A stretch of DNA of 64,000 bases from positions 19,779,971-19,843,970 of the forward strand of contig OX463785.1 of NCBI GenBank assembly GCA_949825025.1, read 5' to 3'. This stretch comes from Siphlonurus alternatus (lineage: Eukaryota; Arthropoda; Insecta; Ephemeroptera; Siphlonuridae). The notes beneath the pieces were generated by a model, which had not been told where the DNA came from, ran no database searches, and saw only the letters and a list, made by a program, of their open reading frames with translations. A program made the position numbers and the translations under genes. Shown here piece after piece: positions 34,169-46,265 of the stretch (its first letter is position 1; each line of letters opens with the position of its first letter).

Positions 34169-34993
34169 CTTCTTTCTTCGATTGTTATGGAATAAATTTA
34201 GCTTCGAGTTCTTCTATAGAATTATCATTTATAAAAAATTAAAAATTGGCAAAATTGCTATGCTTATATAACTTAACGCATTTTTCTAAGTGCAATTAAG
34301 TATTATTTGGGAATTTCATTATATTAATATTATATAATACTTTGTAATATTATTAGTTTTGCATGCATTATAATTATATTGATTCAATCATAATATAAAA
34401 GGCAATTTAATATAATATATATAAGCAAATGTAATATTAATAGATAGTGCCTATACTATATTATATTCTTTACCACATATAATATTTATGAAGAATAATG
34501 TATTTTTTTATATAATTTATTAAAAGAAATTAAAATATAGGTACTATACTTTATTAAGTCAGAAAATATATTACTTAAATTGCAAATACATGTTATACAT
34601 GATAAACAAAATGACGCCATATTCCTTACGGGGTAAGCCAGCAGCATTATTACCTCGGTCCATAGATAGACCTCCACTGTATATATTTTATTCTTTTTAC
34701 ATACTCTATACTTGCTTCAGATACACTCATGCTATTCCTTTTTGCTTTCTGCACTCTCTATTGCATAAAGTACTTCTGACACGACTTTTAGCAGTAAATA
34801 ATTTTATATTTTTAGTGTAATAACAAGATAGTAACCTAATGAAAAGCATTTTGATATCATACTTTCGTAGAGTTAATTAATTAAAATAAATAAAGCATAA
34901 TTTTCTATAGAGAACAATTTATATTATATTGATGAACTTGAAAAATAAAAAGTCATATTTGTTTTTAATTAAACATTCAAGAGTTATCGATAT
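34169..34993. other. Intergenic stretch, nothing recognised
   Basis: AT-rich sequence between pseudogene B5 and a family 5 MITE. I find no family resemblance in its short frames. Confidence 0.4.
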
Positions 34994-35191
34994 TACAATC
35001 AAATTAATTTCCTTCCGGAAGTAACCGGAAGTGTGAAGTTTTTAGCTCTTCTGTTTGAAAATTAACAGATTGGTTTGCAGTAGAAGTACTGACCAATGTG
35101 TGAAATTGCAACACTGAAATACAAATAGGAAGGCCAGAAACTTCACACTTCCGGTTACTTCCGGAAGAAGTATTATATAAATCTAACTGTA
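34994..35191. repeat. Palindromic MITE, family 5
   Basis: ACAATCAAATTAATTTCC at left and an inverted end at ATCTAACTGT; inner CCGGAAGTAACCGGAAGTG on both arms. It provides the last codons of the peptide gene's 3' exon. Confidence 0.7.
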
Positions 35192-36249
35192 ATTAGTATC
35201 TGAATCACATCCGAACTTGATGAAAGTACACTTGGCGAAGAACTGCACTTCCTTTCCTGATCCAAAGTGTGGCTTTGAGCAGAGAGTGAAAGTGGAGCCA
35301 TCTGGACGTGGACATGACAACAACACCGATGGTCCTGTAGGGAAATAATGAATAATTAATAATGATTTACTATATACAGTCAAATTAATTTGATATTCCT
35401 ACCGGAAGTAGCCGGAAGTGTCAAGTTTGCAGCTCTTCTGTTTGTAATTCAGTTTTGAAACTTTTTAACTTTACAGAGTGGTTTGAAGTAGAAGTACTGA
35501 CCTCTGTCTGAAATTACAACTCTGAAATACGAATAGAAGGCCAGAAACTTTACACTTCCGGCTACTTCCGGAGGGAATATCATGTAAATTTGACTGTATC
35601 ATAAAGTGAAATATTTGCTCATCTGAGTACTCTGCTGATGGTGCTATTTCGTTGTTTCCTGACTCTTGAGAAAGGTCAATGGCCTCCTGAACTGGCACTG
35701 CATTCGAGAATGCTGTAAATAACAATGTGTATTTTGTTAATGGTATAGTGGAATTCTTGTACAGTACTTTAAAATATTTATTTAAAATCATCTTTGATTT
35801 AGATGCATGATCGATAGTGTAATAATTGCAAATCCAGAAATTATAAATACCATAAACTTATTCAACTGTTTGATATTTATGCATAGTATTTTTAGTGTAT
35901 GGATTCTATTTGTCTTTAGGTAAAATTTGCATGTGAACAAAACAATTGCAGTGACCTTGCATGATAAAATTATAATTAAATTTTATGTGAGAAATTTTAA
36001 AGTAAAAATTACTCTAAAATTAAAAAAAAAGCGCAAGGAATTCATGTTTATATAAATAATGATGAAATGGTTATTAAATATTGTTATATTTTATAAGTTT
36101 TATAAGACATTTTTCTTATCTTAAAATTTTCATAAAATTTATTACAAATATAAATTGTCTGTTTTATTACATCTCCAAATATGGGCACTTATTTACTTAC
36201 CAATGGTTACCAGAAGAAACGCCGCTAAGCAAAAAGTACGTTGCTGCAT
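35183..36249 (-). CDS. Putative small secreted peptide gene, structure uncertain
   Basis: Exon 1 (36249-36201) encodes MQQRTFCLAAFLLVTI and ends at a phase-1 donor (gtaagt). The next exon starts at 35712 after an acceptor (ttacag) and continues AFSNAVPVQEAIDLSQESGN then NEIAPSAEYSDEQ. This is a clear signal peptide with a likely cleavage after SNA. A family 5 MITE (35386-35597) begins right at the end of this exon, so the donor is obscured. A third candidate exon (35334-35183, after acceptor ctacag) reads SVLLSCPRPDGSTFTLC, then KEVQFFAKC and IKFGC in one frame, a four-cysteine peptide; all three frames are open there, so the frame is unproven. The family is not recognised. Confidence 0.45.
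35386..35597. mobile_element. Palindromic MITE, family 5, next to peptide exon 2
   Basis: ACAGTCAAATTAATTTGATA at left, ATTTGACTGT at right, flanked by TA. It abuts the second exon of the putative peptide gene. Confidence 0.75.
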
Positions 36250-37369
36250 GATGGTGAAAATAATTTGGCCACAAATAACACCTCATTTCTTTTATATTTG
36301 CGTTCTATAGTGTCAGATATTTAGTGCACAATATTCCGTGTTCATTGCCAGTCTAATTCGTCATAGTCATTGGCTAGAATCAGAACCGAGTTTACACGGA
36401 AATTCACGACCTTTATTTAATAAATTTGTAAAAACTTCGTAAAATAATGTCACAGTCAATAACTTGCGAGTGACGTTAATTATAATGTTCGACGGTACGT
36501 GAAGATAAAATTACATTTTCTTTTCGGAGGGCCAATTACCAAAATTTGTCTTATCGATTGTCATTTGAACGGTGTCATTTATGATACATTTTTTTTTTTT
36601 TTTTTTTAATATTTTAAAAATTACAAGGCCGGAAACCGGTGGGTGCTGATAATAGTTTTTGTGTTCTTTTTTTTATATACGTACGTACGAGTTTTTTTTA
36701 TTAAAAAAAAATACAATAACTGTACTTTCCTTACAGTTAGTAAACTTACTATAGTAAAAAGTGTTAATTTAAGCACTTTATACTGCAATTTTTCTGCACA
36801 TTGTATTTAAATTTCTGTAAGGTCAAAATGTACTCAACAAATGCACTCGACCATGCACTTTCACAAATTTATCTTTTTTTTTTTTAATTAATTTTTTTTT
36901 TTTTTTTTTACTAATAAAGATTTCTAAAAAAGCAAAAAGTGCATATTTTTCATAATTATATGTGAAGCATCTGAATGTTATTATAATTATTTATTTTTAT
37001 TATTTACTTTACAAATATAAAATATTATTCTACATTTTTCAGTGATCATGAGAATTTTTAAACAATATTGTCAATTATTGCACGATGAAGTCAGAAAATT
37101 TAAATATTGTATTATTAATTTATTACACATTTTGAAATTGTTTGTATTTCTTGAAACGCTCCCCCCTCCCTTTTCATCCCTCCCTTTTATATATTTGTCT
37201 TAATAAGCAAAGAGTTGTAGTGTTACAGTTTTAGAGGGTTAGGGAGAAATAAAAAAGTACTGTTTTTAATATCTAGACTATATTTCAGTATACTTTATTA
37301 AATTTGCGACACCTTCATATTGATGGACTGACTAAACGACTTCAAAATTCAACTAAGCATGCAAGGTAA
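36250..37369. other. Intergenic stretch upstream of the peptide gene
   Basis: AT-rich with T-runs at 36590-36607 and 36890-36909. No gene seen. The part near 36250-36320 should hold the peptide gene promoter. Confidence 0.4.
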
Positions 37370-37540
37370 CGTTTCAAGAACAAAACGGGCTCTTGCTTCG
37401 ATCCCAGGCACTGTCAAACTTTTCACAAGTAGCAATTGCTGAAAAAACACCCATTCATACAACCGGGAGGTGATTAATGGCATCTTCCATCAATTGCCGA
37501 CCATCCTGACTGAGGTTTCCATGGTTTTCTCTGCTGAAAT
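37370..37540. repeat. SINE-like relic, target of the LINE insertion
   Basis: TTCGATCCCAGGCACTG and GACTGAGGTTTCCATGG match, in inverse orientation, pieces of 25785-25895. Its end is interrupted by the LINE at 37553. Confidence 0.45.
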
Positions 37541-38424
37541 TGACTGCTATGGGCTCTCGAGCACTGTTTGGAAAGAGACGACAGATCCATTATGATCTGT
37601 ACCGACTCCCTCAGTAGCCTCCAGACAATTGAGAAAACATTCCCCAAGAATCCACTGGCAAAGAAAATCCAAGATTGTCTCTACCAGTTGGCGAACCAGG
37701 ACAAATACGTCTCTTTCCTCTGGGTACCCGGCCATGCTGGAATCCCTGGAAATGAGGCTGCAGACAAAGCCGCAAAGCGAGCCTCTGAGAAAGAAGACTG
37801 GGACTCGGAGGAGATCACATCAGACGACTTCCGCAACTCGCTACAACTGGACATCCAAAGGAGATGGGAAGCATCGTGGCAAGAGGTCACATATGACAAC
37901 AAACTGCGGAACATCAAGGAAATGCCACGCGCATGGCAGACCAGCTACAGAAAGAACCGCAGGGACGAGGTCATCCTCGCCAGACTGCGCATCGGACACA
38001 CCAGGCTGACACACGGCCACCTCATGGAGCACGAAGCCCCTCCTCTGTGTGCAACCTGTGCCGAAGAACTGACAGTGGACCACATCCTCACGGACTGTCG
38101 CCACTACGTGGAAGAAAGAAGGACCTGCAAAATGACAGGCTCCACTAAAGAGGTTCTCGCAAACGACGAGGAAGCAGTGCAGCGCATCTTAGAGTTCACC
38201 ACTAAGGCGAACCTACGAAGAGAGCTGTAAACAGAAACAAACAAAGAAAAGAAACGAGAAAAACAAAGAAAATCAAAACATAGACACAATAAACAAAGAA
38301 ATAAAATCCCATATGGGAAACAGTCAAAAACCTGCGGTCTCTTAAAGGCCGCGCTGGGGGCATACATGACCAAAATGTGTCAATTGCCCCAAAATATAAA
38401 TCAATCAATCAATGACTGCTATGG
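37541..38424 (+). mobile_element. 5'-truncated LINE with 12-bp target duplication
   Basis: The element runs from 37553 to 38412 and is flanked by the exact 12-bp repeat TGACTGCTATGG (37541-37552 and 38413-38424). It ends in a TCAATCAATCAA tail instead of poly(A). Only the 3' end of ORF2 and the 3' UTR remain, which is typical of truncation during target-primed reverse transcription. Confidence 0.88.
37553..38230 (+). CDS. LINE ORF2 C-terminus: RNase H and zinc knuckle
   Basis: The frame is open from the truncation point to the stop at 38230. It starts ALEHCLERDDRSIMICTDSL (the TDS aspartate of RNase H), continues with VSFLWVPGHAGIPGNEAADK (RNase H histidine region and final aspartate), and ends with LCATCAEELTVDHILTDC, a C-x2-C-x7-H-x4-C knuckle found at the end of Jockey, R1 and I-type ORF2 proteins. 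The reverse transcriptase and endonuclease are missing, so it cannot move itself. Codon use is GC-rich compared with the surroundings, a sign of its foreign origin. No disabling mutation is seen in what is left, so the insertion is young. Confidence 0.9.
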   Translation, partial: ALEHCLERDDRSIMICTDSLSSLQTIEKTFPKNPLAKKIQDCLYQLANQDKYVSFLWVPGHAGIPGNEAADKAAKRASEKEDWDSEEITSDDFRNSLQLDIQRRWEASWQEVTYDNKLRNIKEMPRAWQTSYRKNRRDEVILARLRIGHTRLTHGHLMEHEAPPLCATCAEELTVDHILTDCRHYVEERRTCKMTGSTKEVLANDEEAVQRILEFTTKANLRREL

Positions 38425-38919
38425 ACCATGCCCACCTAAGTTTGAAAGGGACTTACAATATGCTAGGTCGGGTCAATGAAGAGCCGGGAAGTTAAAGTCA
38501 AATGTCACCTGGGACCAGTACAACAATCTTCAGTTGAAAAAATAGATAGATAGATAAAATAAAAAAATAAGAAGGTAAAGCACAATCAAAACCCGCGAAG
38601 CAGAAGAGATAACTAAATTGCATTGTCAACTTTGATTGATGGTTGGACAAATAATATTTATGTCTAAAATTTTACTATCATCATGATTATGTAAAAAAAC
38701 AAAAGCAGGTTGTAAAGGAAATGTTTGTTTTTTTAGTTGCATTTTTTGTTTAACCTAAAAATTAAACAGAAATTTTGCTTAAAAAATTGCCATTTTAAAA
38801 TGAGAAAAGTTTATTTTAGAAAGTTGTTGACTAACTTATTATTAATAGGAAATTTAATATAGACATTTATTATCATTAGTAAAGCCTATATTAATGCATA
38901 AAACAATTTTGCATACATA

Positions 38920-38960
<41 letters not shown>

Positions 38961-39005
38961 CCATAGAAACAAAAATGGAGTTGAAGTTTTCTTGTAAGGA
39001 AGAAT
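38425..39005. other. Intergenic stretch with poly(A) run
   Basis: No gene seen. It has an A-run of about 35 at 38925-38957, perhaps the tail of a retroposed copy I cannot identify. Confidence 0.4.
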
Positions 39006-39170
39006 TGGGTGCGATTCACGAAGCAGTTAGCCAGGTTTCTAACCACGTTTAGCTTAACCACGTTTAACTATACCTATATTTTACGTGTTAAACTACTTAC
39101 CTACGTGGTTAAGCTAAACGTGGTTAGAGATCTGCAGGCTGCAGGGCTAATGCTTCGTGAATCGCGCTCA
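39006..39170. repeat. Palindromic MITE, family 2
   Basis: GGGTGCGATTCACGAAGCAG at left and its complement at right, with GTTTAGCTTAACCACGTTTA inverted inside. Confidence 0.85.
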
Positions 39171-40498
39171 TATTGTGTTTAATGATTTAAAAATTGTGTT
39201 GTGAAAACACTGTAAAGCTGTATTACACGATACAATTGTTATGCTTTCAATTTTTCCTTAAAAGAAAATGCCATATATATATCTCAATTCAAATAAATGG
39301 AGTTAACGTTTTCTTGTAAGGAAAAATTATGTTCAATTATAAAAAAAATTGCTTAAATACTGGCTTTATAACTTTATTGTTAATTAATTATCATTATAAT
39401 TCTTAAGTTTATTATAATGTTGGAGCAATAATCAGAAATATTGGGCATAATCTACGTCTAACAAATATTATATTGCCATGAATATTAAGTAACATTTCAT
39501 AGAAAATAATAAATTTAAGAATTCATTATTAATAAAATTATCTTACTATAGTATATTTCTTGGTATTTATTTGTAAGAATAAATAAAAAGATTATTAAAA
39601 TATTTTATTTATAATAATAATAATAATAATAAATTATAATATATAACCACAGTAGAGGGTAAGAATGGTGTTTTGTAAAATACTATACATTTTATAATTT
39701 AAATTGGACTTTTACACACTGCAATTTAAAAAATTCTGTTAGTCAAAATGGTTCATATAAAATTTATACAGTGCATAAATTTACTTTTAATATTTTGTGT
39801 GGTCCCACTAATATTTTTTTTAGTTGCAAGATCAGAAGTTTTTTTTTATTTTCTTGTGTATGCTGTATTAAAATATGAAACAATAAAATTATACTTACCG
39901 CAAATTGTGTTTTTAGTTTTTACTCTTTAAATAACATATATATCCAGTAAATTAATTAAAAGAACGAAAATATGAAGTAATTTTAAGTGTAGCCCTCAAT
40001 ATTGTACAGTTTCATTCAACAGAAATTATTAGTACAGGAAACAAATTTAATTATTGATGATTATTTTCTTCTCTTGTTTGACTCAAAATTAAACACGCTC
40101 ACACAATCATACATTTTTAAAATTTAATGATTTTAAAATTATTTTTTCATATCCAAAAACAATAAAATATTACTTAAAATGAATTAATAATTGAATTATC
40201 CTTAAAGTTCTTCAAGTTTATATCTCCAAAGTACGCGTATATTATATAATAACGTAAAAGTATTTGCTTTAGCATTATATCTGCAAATATTTCACTATAG
40301 AGTATGTCAAAAGTTTGTATAGAAGAAAATGATATTAACTTAAGAGTTACCAAAAAACATTATGAGAAATATTCTGAGAATACCATTAAAATAATTTAAA
40401 TATTAAGTATGTTGATTTTCTGAAACTTTCTATATTTTATTGCTTAAATTTTATGCCAATTTCTCGTCATATCATCCACATTGAGAGCTAGAGTAAAG
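39171..40498. other. Intergenic stretch upstream of Or1
   Basis: AT-rich, with a (TAA)n run near 39613-39632. A short frame at 39748-39930 (MVHIKFIQCINLLLIFC) is hydrophobic but has no supported family. The Or1 promoter should lie at the right end. Confidence 0.4.
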
Positions 40499-41202
40499 AT
40501 GTACGAATTAAATTTCAATCTTCGTGTTCTTAGATATGCAGGAATATCATTAACAAATTTACCAAGTTCTAAATTATTATTATTTATGCAAAGTTTGTTA
40601 GTGGGATTGTTTTTAATCGTGTACACACTATCTTTTATTAATTATTCTACTAATAAATTTACTATATTTAATAGAGCTACAGCTGTTATTATGTTTGCTA
40701 GATGTATACAATTATCATATAAATTTCACTTTTTTATTTCAAAGAAAACACCTATAATCGCTTTACTAAAATGGATGAAAGGTAATTATTTAATTTTTTT
40801 ATTGTAATTGAATTATACCTGAATTGAATTTATAGGAATTGATAATGTGCATGATTTTTTGATAAATTTGATTTTAAAAAAGGATTTTGAGTTATAATAA
40901 CATGTATACTAAAATGTCAATGTTACTTTAAAAATATATATTTTCTTTTTTATCCCTGATGCACTATTTAATAGTCCTGCTATGATTTGCAACATCATAT
41001 TCATGCATGCGAATATTTAACACTCAAGCATATTTGCTGGGTATGAAAATTACGTAATACATAACACTGTCTGTACCTCGATTCTGAGGGTGTTAGAAGA
41101 TTGAAAAAAGAAAAAAATTCTCTTTCACAATACATATTAAAAATATTAACCCTTGATATGCCTCAATAACAAATTTTATTGTTTTTATTTTAGTAATGGT
41201 AA

Positions 41203-41500
41203 TGGACAACCTGCATGAAATTTTTATTACAGAAATGAAAAGAACGTGCAATTAAAATTATGTTCCTTGATTTTTTCAAATGTTTTAAAGCCGAGTAACT
41301 ATTTTTAAAAAATTATTGAAAGTACAGAGGGAGGTGTCAATAGGCGTCACTTCTTAATAAAAGGGTTGATATGACCTGACTAAAAGGGGCGTGGGTTCAA
41401 AACCGACCTCCGCTATTTTTTTTAAAAAATACTTCCTGGCCTTTAAAATCTGAAAAAAAAAAAAAATTGGGTAATATAATTTCATGCCCTTCCTAGTTGA
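41203..41500. repeat. Diverged MITE family 1 relative in Or1 intron 1
   Basis: TTACAGAAATGAAAAGAACG, an ATTATTGAAAGTACAGAGGG block and AAAGGGGCGTGGGTTCAAAA; similar decayed copies at 11016-11300 and 54296-54480. Confidence 0.55.
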
Positions 41501-41504
41501 AAAA

Positions 41505-41700
41505 TTACGTCTTCAACTCATCCTTTACACGTCTAAACCTAATCTTTTAACCTCAAAAACACATCTTATTACCTCCTCGCTTAATAAAGTAAAGGTGAAA
41601 AAGAAACAATATTTCTAACGTTTAATATTCAAGAATAGTAAAAAATACAAAAAATCGTCCTTTTCCCTCTAAAATGGTGCAAAATTTATTTACACTCGGG
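41505..41700. repeat. Dispersed repeat, Or1 intron 1 copy
   Basis: TCTTCAACTCATCCTTTACA through CCCTCTAAAATGGTGCAA, ending about 65 bp before exon 2. The same repeat precedes exon 2 of Or2 (51945-52160). Confidence 0.7.
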
Positions 41701-42524
41701 CTGTATTCATTTCTGCAACAAAAAATTTCATGAAGTTCCATCATCTACTTGGTCGTCTCACAGGTCCCTTGAAGAGTGGATGTCCAAGTTTCCTGGCGAT
41801 GAAGCGAGAGATGCGCGAGCGGTCACGTGACATCTGCAAGAAGTTCAGCCTTACGCTCCTCGTCTACAAATGGAGCTCAGTGTCCTTCACCATCGTGCCT
41901 TTGATGCTCGTAAGGTGAGAATCGAACCGAGATCTTGAGCAAAAACGACCTTATTTCCTTAAGTAGAGGTATGACCGTCCAGAGTGAGGCTTTCCACGAT
42001 TCCTTCAGTCTCACCTTAACGAATGCTGGGACGCGTAAAAGACCGTGGTCATCATCCTTTCCCTCCTTTATCCATACCCATTACTCCCCCCCCCCCCCGT
42101 TTCGCTCTTCAAGCTCATAGGAATGTATATACTTACAAAAAATATAATAATATATTAATAAATAATATATAATATAAATAGATAAATACCCTGAAAAAGA
42201 TAAAGAAATATATTACTTCGTTTGCAGGCTCCTGACCGCGGCATTTGAATGCAGCAATACGTTTGCGAACCAGAAGTGTGACCCTCAGCTGCTCTATGAG
42301 ATTTGGTGGCCTTATGACACTAAAGCATTACCAACTTATTATTTCATCAACCTCTGGCAGAGTAAGTCAAAATCTGATGTTTTTTATTATAACCATAAAC
42401 GTAAAAGTAATTTTAAGTCCAAAAAGAAATGGAAATTAGCATTCTGATTCTTCAAATATTTTATAAATATAGTTTTAAATTAATACACAAAAATTTCATA
42501 ATTTGTGTGGGGAAATGTCGTCAC

Positions 42525-42830
42525 GGACCTTCGTAATAAGTCGATCGGTGGCGCAGTACGGTGCTTGTCTGTCGCTCGGGAGGCTCGAGTTCGCTCTCAG
42601 GTGCAGGTGGCTTTTACATTGTAAATGCCTCTGCGCTTCGAGGGTGTGCTTTCCGAGTGGGGGTACTTGCATGTCCTTTACTGTGCTGCTGACACGGCTA
42701 GTTGATAATTGTATAGGCTTGACAGGTCTATGCATGCTCCAGCTAACACTATAATTACTGGCCGTAGTTGTAGTGGCTGAAGGTACAGGTTAAATCCCGG
42801 GACAGTTCACCTATCAACCGCATATTAAAA
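42525..42830 (+). repeat. tRNA-derived SINE in Or1 intron 3
   Basis: GGTGGCGCAGTACGG fits a pol III A box and, 36 bases on, GGCTCGAGTTCGCTCTC fits a B box. It continues GC-rich for about 250 bp. It is too irregular to be a working tRNA gene. Confidence 0.6.
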
Positions 42831-43467
42831 AATTCCAATTATTTTTCATTATATATAAAATTTTCCAGTTCTAGGAGCAGTGATTTCAATATCAGTAGAA
42901 TCTTCGACCGACGCGTTCATATGTTCTCTGATGTTGGCCGCGTCAGAACGCGCTTCAATGTTGGCACGCGTCGCCCCCCAAGCGCTCCTGCCTGGACCTC
43001 GGGGGGTCACTCTAAGATTCAAGGAATGGGTGAAGTACCATCAGCACTACCTCAGGTGAAAATTATTCCTACAAATTTACATTTGAAATTTAATTTCGTT
43101 TATTTCAGAATTATGAAGAGGATTAACATATTATTTGGACCAATGATTTTTTTCATACATTTTGACGCACTGATTTGCATCATTACCTACACTTTCTATG
43201 CTATTGATGTAAGTATTAACAAATTTATTAATCAATGGCCTCAAATAAACATATTATACAATGTATTTGAGTTAGAGCAGCATCAGTATTAATCATGGTA
43301 ATAATAATATAAGGCGTCCAATACAGAAAAATTGTACACTTAATGCAATATAAAATATTATATTGAGTGAATAAACACTGTAAGTTAATTGCCTATAGCT
43401 TCTCATTGATAGTTTTCATTTGCCCCATTGTCTTCTATCTTAAAATTTTAAACATTATATACATGCA

Positions 43468-43605
43468 TGTACACTCGTCGCCTTGAAAAATTTCCTACTT
43501 GCAGCCTTGTTAATCATCATACCCTGTGTTTATTCTTACTGGGCATGGTGATTAACAAAGCTGCTTGCAAAAGTAGAAAATTTTTCAAAGCGGCGAGTGT
43601 ACATC
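43468..43605. repeat. Small palindromic MITE, family 4, Or1 intron 5
   Basis: GTACACTCGTCGCCTTGAAA at left, complement at right, inner TTGTTAATCATCATACCC inverted. Confidence 0.7.
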
Positions 43606-44044
43606 CTCGTAATAGAAATAAAAATAAAATATTAATTGGCATGATCTTCTGCATTTGTTTCCAAGTTATATTATTTTTTCATGATTTAAGCATGAATAAT
43701 TCTAAAAAATTAACAATAATATATATAATTGCTGATCTCCCAAATGTTCCAGCAATCCTCGAATGATGATCATAATAAAAACATGGCTATCTTCGGAATG
43801 GTTGGAGTTTTAATTCACATTTACGTGTATGCGTTGGCGGGACGCTATTTATGAAAGCATCTTCAACTACAGAACACCCTTTTCAAAATTCACGCTGATT
43901 GGCTTGAAAATTAATCACTGCGCCAACTGGTGACAGTATTTGGCACTAAAGCTCCCAGCTGGCAGATGACAAAATAAAAAAGTAAACAAACGCGTTTTTA
44001 TGTTTTTGTCAACTTAACTGAAATATATTAATTAATTATCATTT

Positions 44045-44882
44045 CAAATTGAATTCAAACGAACCATACACATTTTTAAATAAATATTATTAAACAAGAA
44101 GTAAGTATAGTGTAAGTACATACTTATAAGTTTTAAGTGCGTTTAATGTTTTTACAATCAAAAGTGCAAGAACTTTTTTACTATCAATATATTAAGTATG
44201 CATATGTCATTGAAACAAATACATGATACATATTATAATTAGGAAGATTAATTAAGGTTTAGCTATATACAATCTTATTAATTATTGTACATCTTGTAGC
44301 CACGTTTTTATTTGTTATGCGTGGTATGTAAAAATTATTACATCAGCACTCATTACAAATCTTGCTCTCATTTCATTTCACATATAGATTAATTATACAC
44401 GTATATGATGTTATGTTTATTATAGAATCTTTTATGTTTGTTACAGTATGCATAATATATAACTTTACTGTAGCTCTAGCTGCATGCAGTACGTAATGAA
44501 TTTCTTAAATGAAAATGAAATTCATTACGTACTGCATGCAGCTAGAGCTACAGTAAAGTTAAATACTGTAACAAGAAATAAAATCGTGGCTTCAAGATGT
44601 ACGTACAATAATAATTAATCAATAAGATTATATATAGCTATAAACCTTAATTAATCTTCGTAATTATAATATGTATCGTGTATTGTTTCAATGACATATA
44701 TATATATATATATATATATATGCATACTTAAAATTATACTGTATTGATAGTAAAAAGTTCTTACACTTTTATCTGCACTTTTGATTGTAAAAACATTAAA
44801 CGCACTTAAAACTAAATAGCATGTACTTACTTCTTGTTTATTAATATTTCAAATTGTGTATGGTTCATTTGAATTCAATTTG
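44045..44882. repeat. Large inverted repeat inside the exon-6 element
   Basis: Arms of about 400 bp: CAAATTGAATTCAAACGAAC at left against its near complement at 44860-44882, meeting at 44512 around ATTCATTACGTACTGCATGC. It is likely a nested palindromic MITE. Confidence 0.8.
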
Positions 44883-45070
44883 TACTGATGTATCTCCATT
44901 TCTCCATTATTATTATATCTCATGGGATATTAGCTCTGTGCTCGTTCGTTAAAACACAAAATCAGAATAAAATATTTTATGAGTCTTTTTTATCCTGTAT
45001 ATTATTATTTTCCATGTACTGTACTGTTCTTAGAAGTTAAAAATTAGAATACACGAACAACTAATAGGTT

Positions 45071-45469
45071 AGATCCCTTGTAAAAAGGAATTATACTTAT
45101 TACAAATTAATAAAGTATAATTCCTATGCTTAATTCGTCTAATTTAGTATAATTTCTGAATGCTTAATATACTAAATTACAGATTAATTATACTATTTTT
45201 TATTTTATTATACTAAATTATAGAAAAGCATTTTTCCAAAGTAAAAAAAAATAGGTGACATATTGAACCCTGTATGATTGCCTCGAAATGATTTAAAGAG
45301 GAATACTATTACTATAATTTAGTATAATAAAATTAAACTAGTATAATTAATCATGTAATTTAGTATATTAAGCATTCAGAAATTATACTAAATTAGGCGA
45401 ATTAAGCATAGGAATTATACTTTATTATTTTGTAATAAGTATAATTCCTTAATTTTTACAAGGGATCCT
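45071..45469. repeat. Second inverted repeat inside the exon-6 element
   Basis: AGATCCCTTGTAAAAAGGAA at left and its complement at right, with arms of about 170 bp around 45270; a separate palindromic family. Confidence 0.8.
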
Positions 45470-46115
45470 AACGCATGTATTCCAATTTTTTACTTTAAAA
45501 TAGAAACTGTTCATCAATGAAAATCGATTTAACTACATATACATATTTACGCGAGCAGAGCTATTATCTATTAGAAAAAATATTTATCGCAGATGCAACG
45601 CAAAAATATGCTCTTCAATATAATTATATTATATCAAATAATAAAGAAGATAATTCAAGTAAAATATTAATAAATTAACGTATTGTAAACAAATCTTTAT
45701 AAGATATATTTTAATGATGGCAGCCTCTCTGTATATTCATTTTCCCATAAATATTTTATTTATCGTGTCGTGGTAAATTAATTTTTTTACGAATCCAATC
45801 CATATAACGTGGCCATATAATATATGCATAAATATTTGATTACAAATAAAAATATTATTCCAAATAGCAGATCAGTGATAACATATTTAAAAAAAAAATT
45901 AAAAAAAAAACCCTTTAATTTCTAGCATATTTGATGAGAGCCAATCGCTTTTATGTAATATTGCAAATTTTTTTTTTTTTTTTTAATTTAATTATGGTAA
46001 AAATATCTGTTAAAGTGGTGTGTTTAATGTTGTTTGAAATTATACATAATATGTATGTGTCAATTAATTTGTATAATGACTATGACCACATTGACTGTAA
46101 AGGTACGTATCATGC

Positions 46116-46116
<1 letters not shown>

Positions 46117-46205
<89 letters not shown>

Positions 46206-46224
46206 ATATATATTATATATATAT

Positions 46225-46262
<38 letters not shown>
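46117..46262. repeat. (TA)n microsatellite
   Basis: About 70 TA units, slightly interrupted after 46196. Long IYIY frames here are artefacts. Confidence 0.95.

Positions 46263-46265
<3 letters not shown>

Noticed and set aside
34590..34820. 76-codon plus-strand frame and its antisense
   Set aside because: No similarity to known families, no splice signals, and both strands are open by chance.
37629..38148. Other long frames on both strands over the LINE
   Set aside because: Shadows of the GC-rich RNase H frame at 37553-38230.
39748..39930. 60-codon hydrophobic frame
   Set aside because: AT-rich sequence yields such frames by chance; no splice context, family motif or repeat supports it.
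42535..42620. tRNA gene
   Set aside because: A and B boxes are present but no cloverleaf with proper acceptor pairing could be drawn, and the sequence continues as a SINE body.
42921..43292. 123-codon plus-strand frame across Or1 exon 4 and intron 4
   Set aside because: It is out of phase with the receptor frame, which is confirmed by alignment with Or2 exon 4.
46100..46264. IYIYIY-type frames
   Set aside because: Translation of a (TA)n microsatellite.
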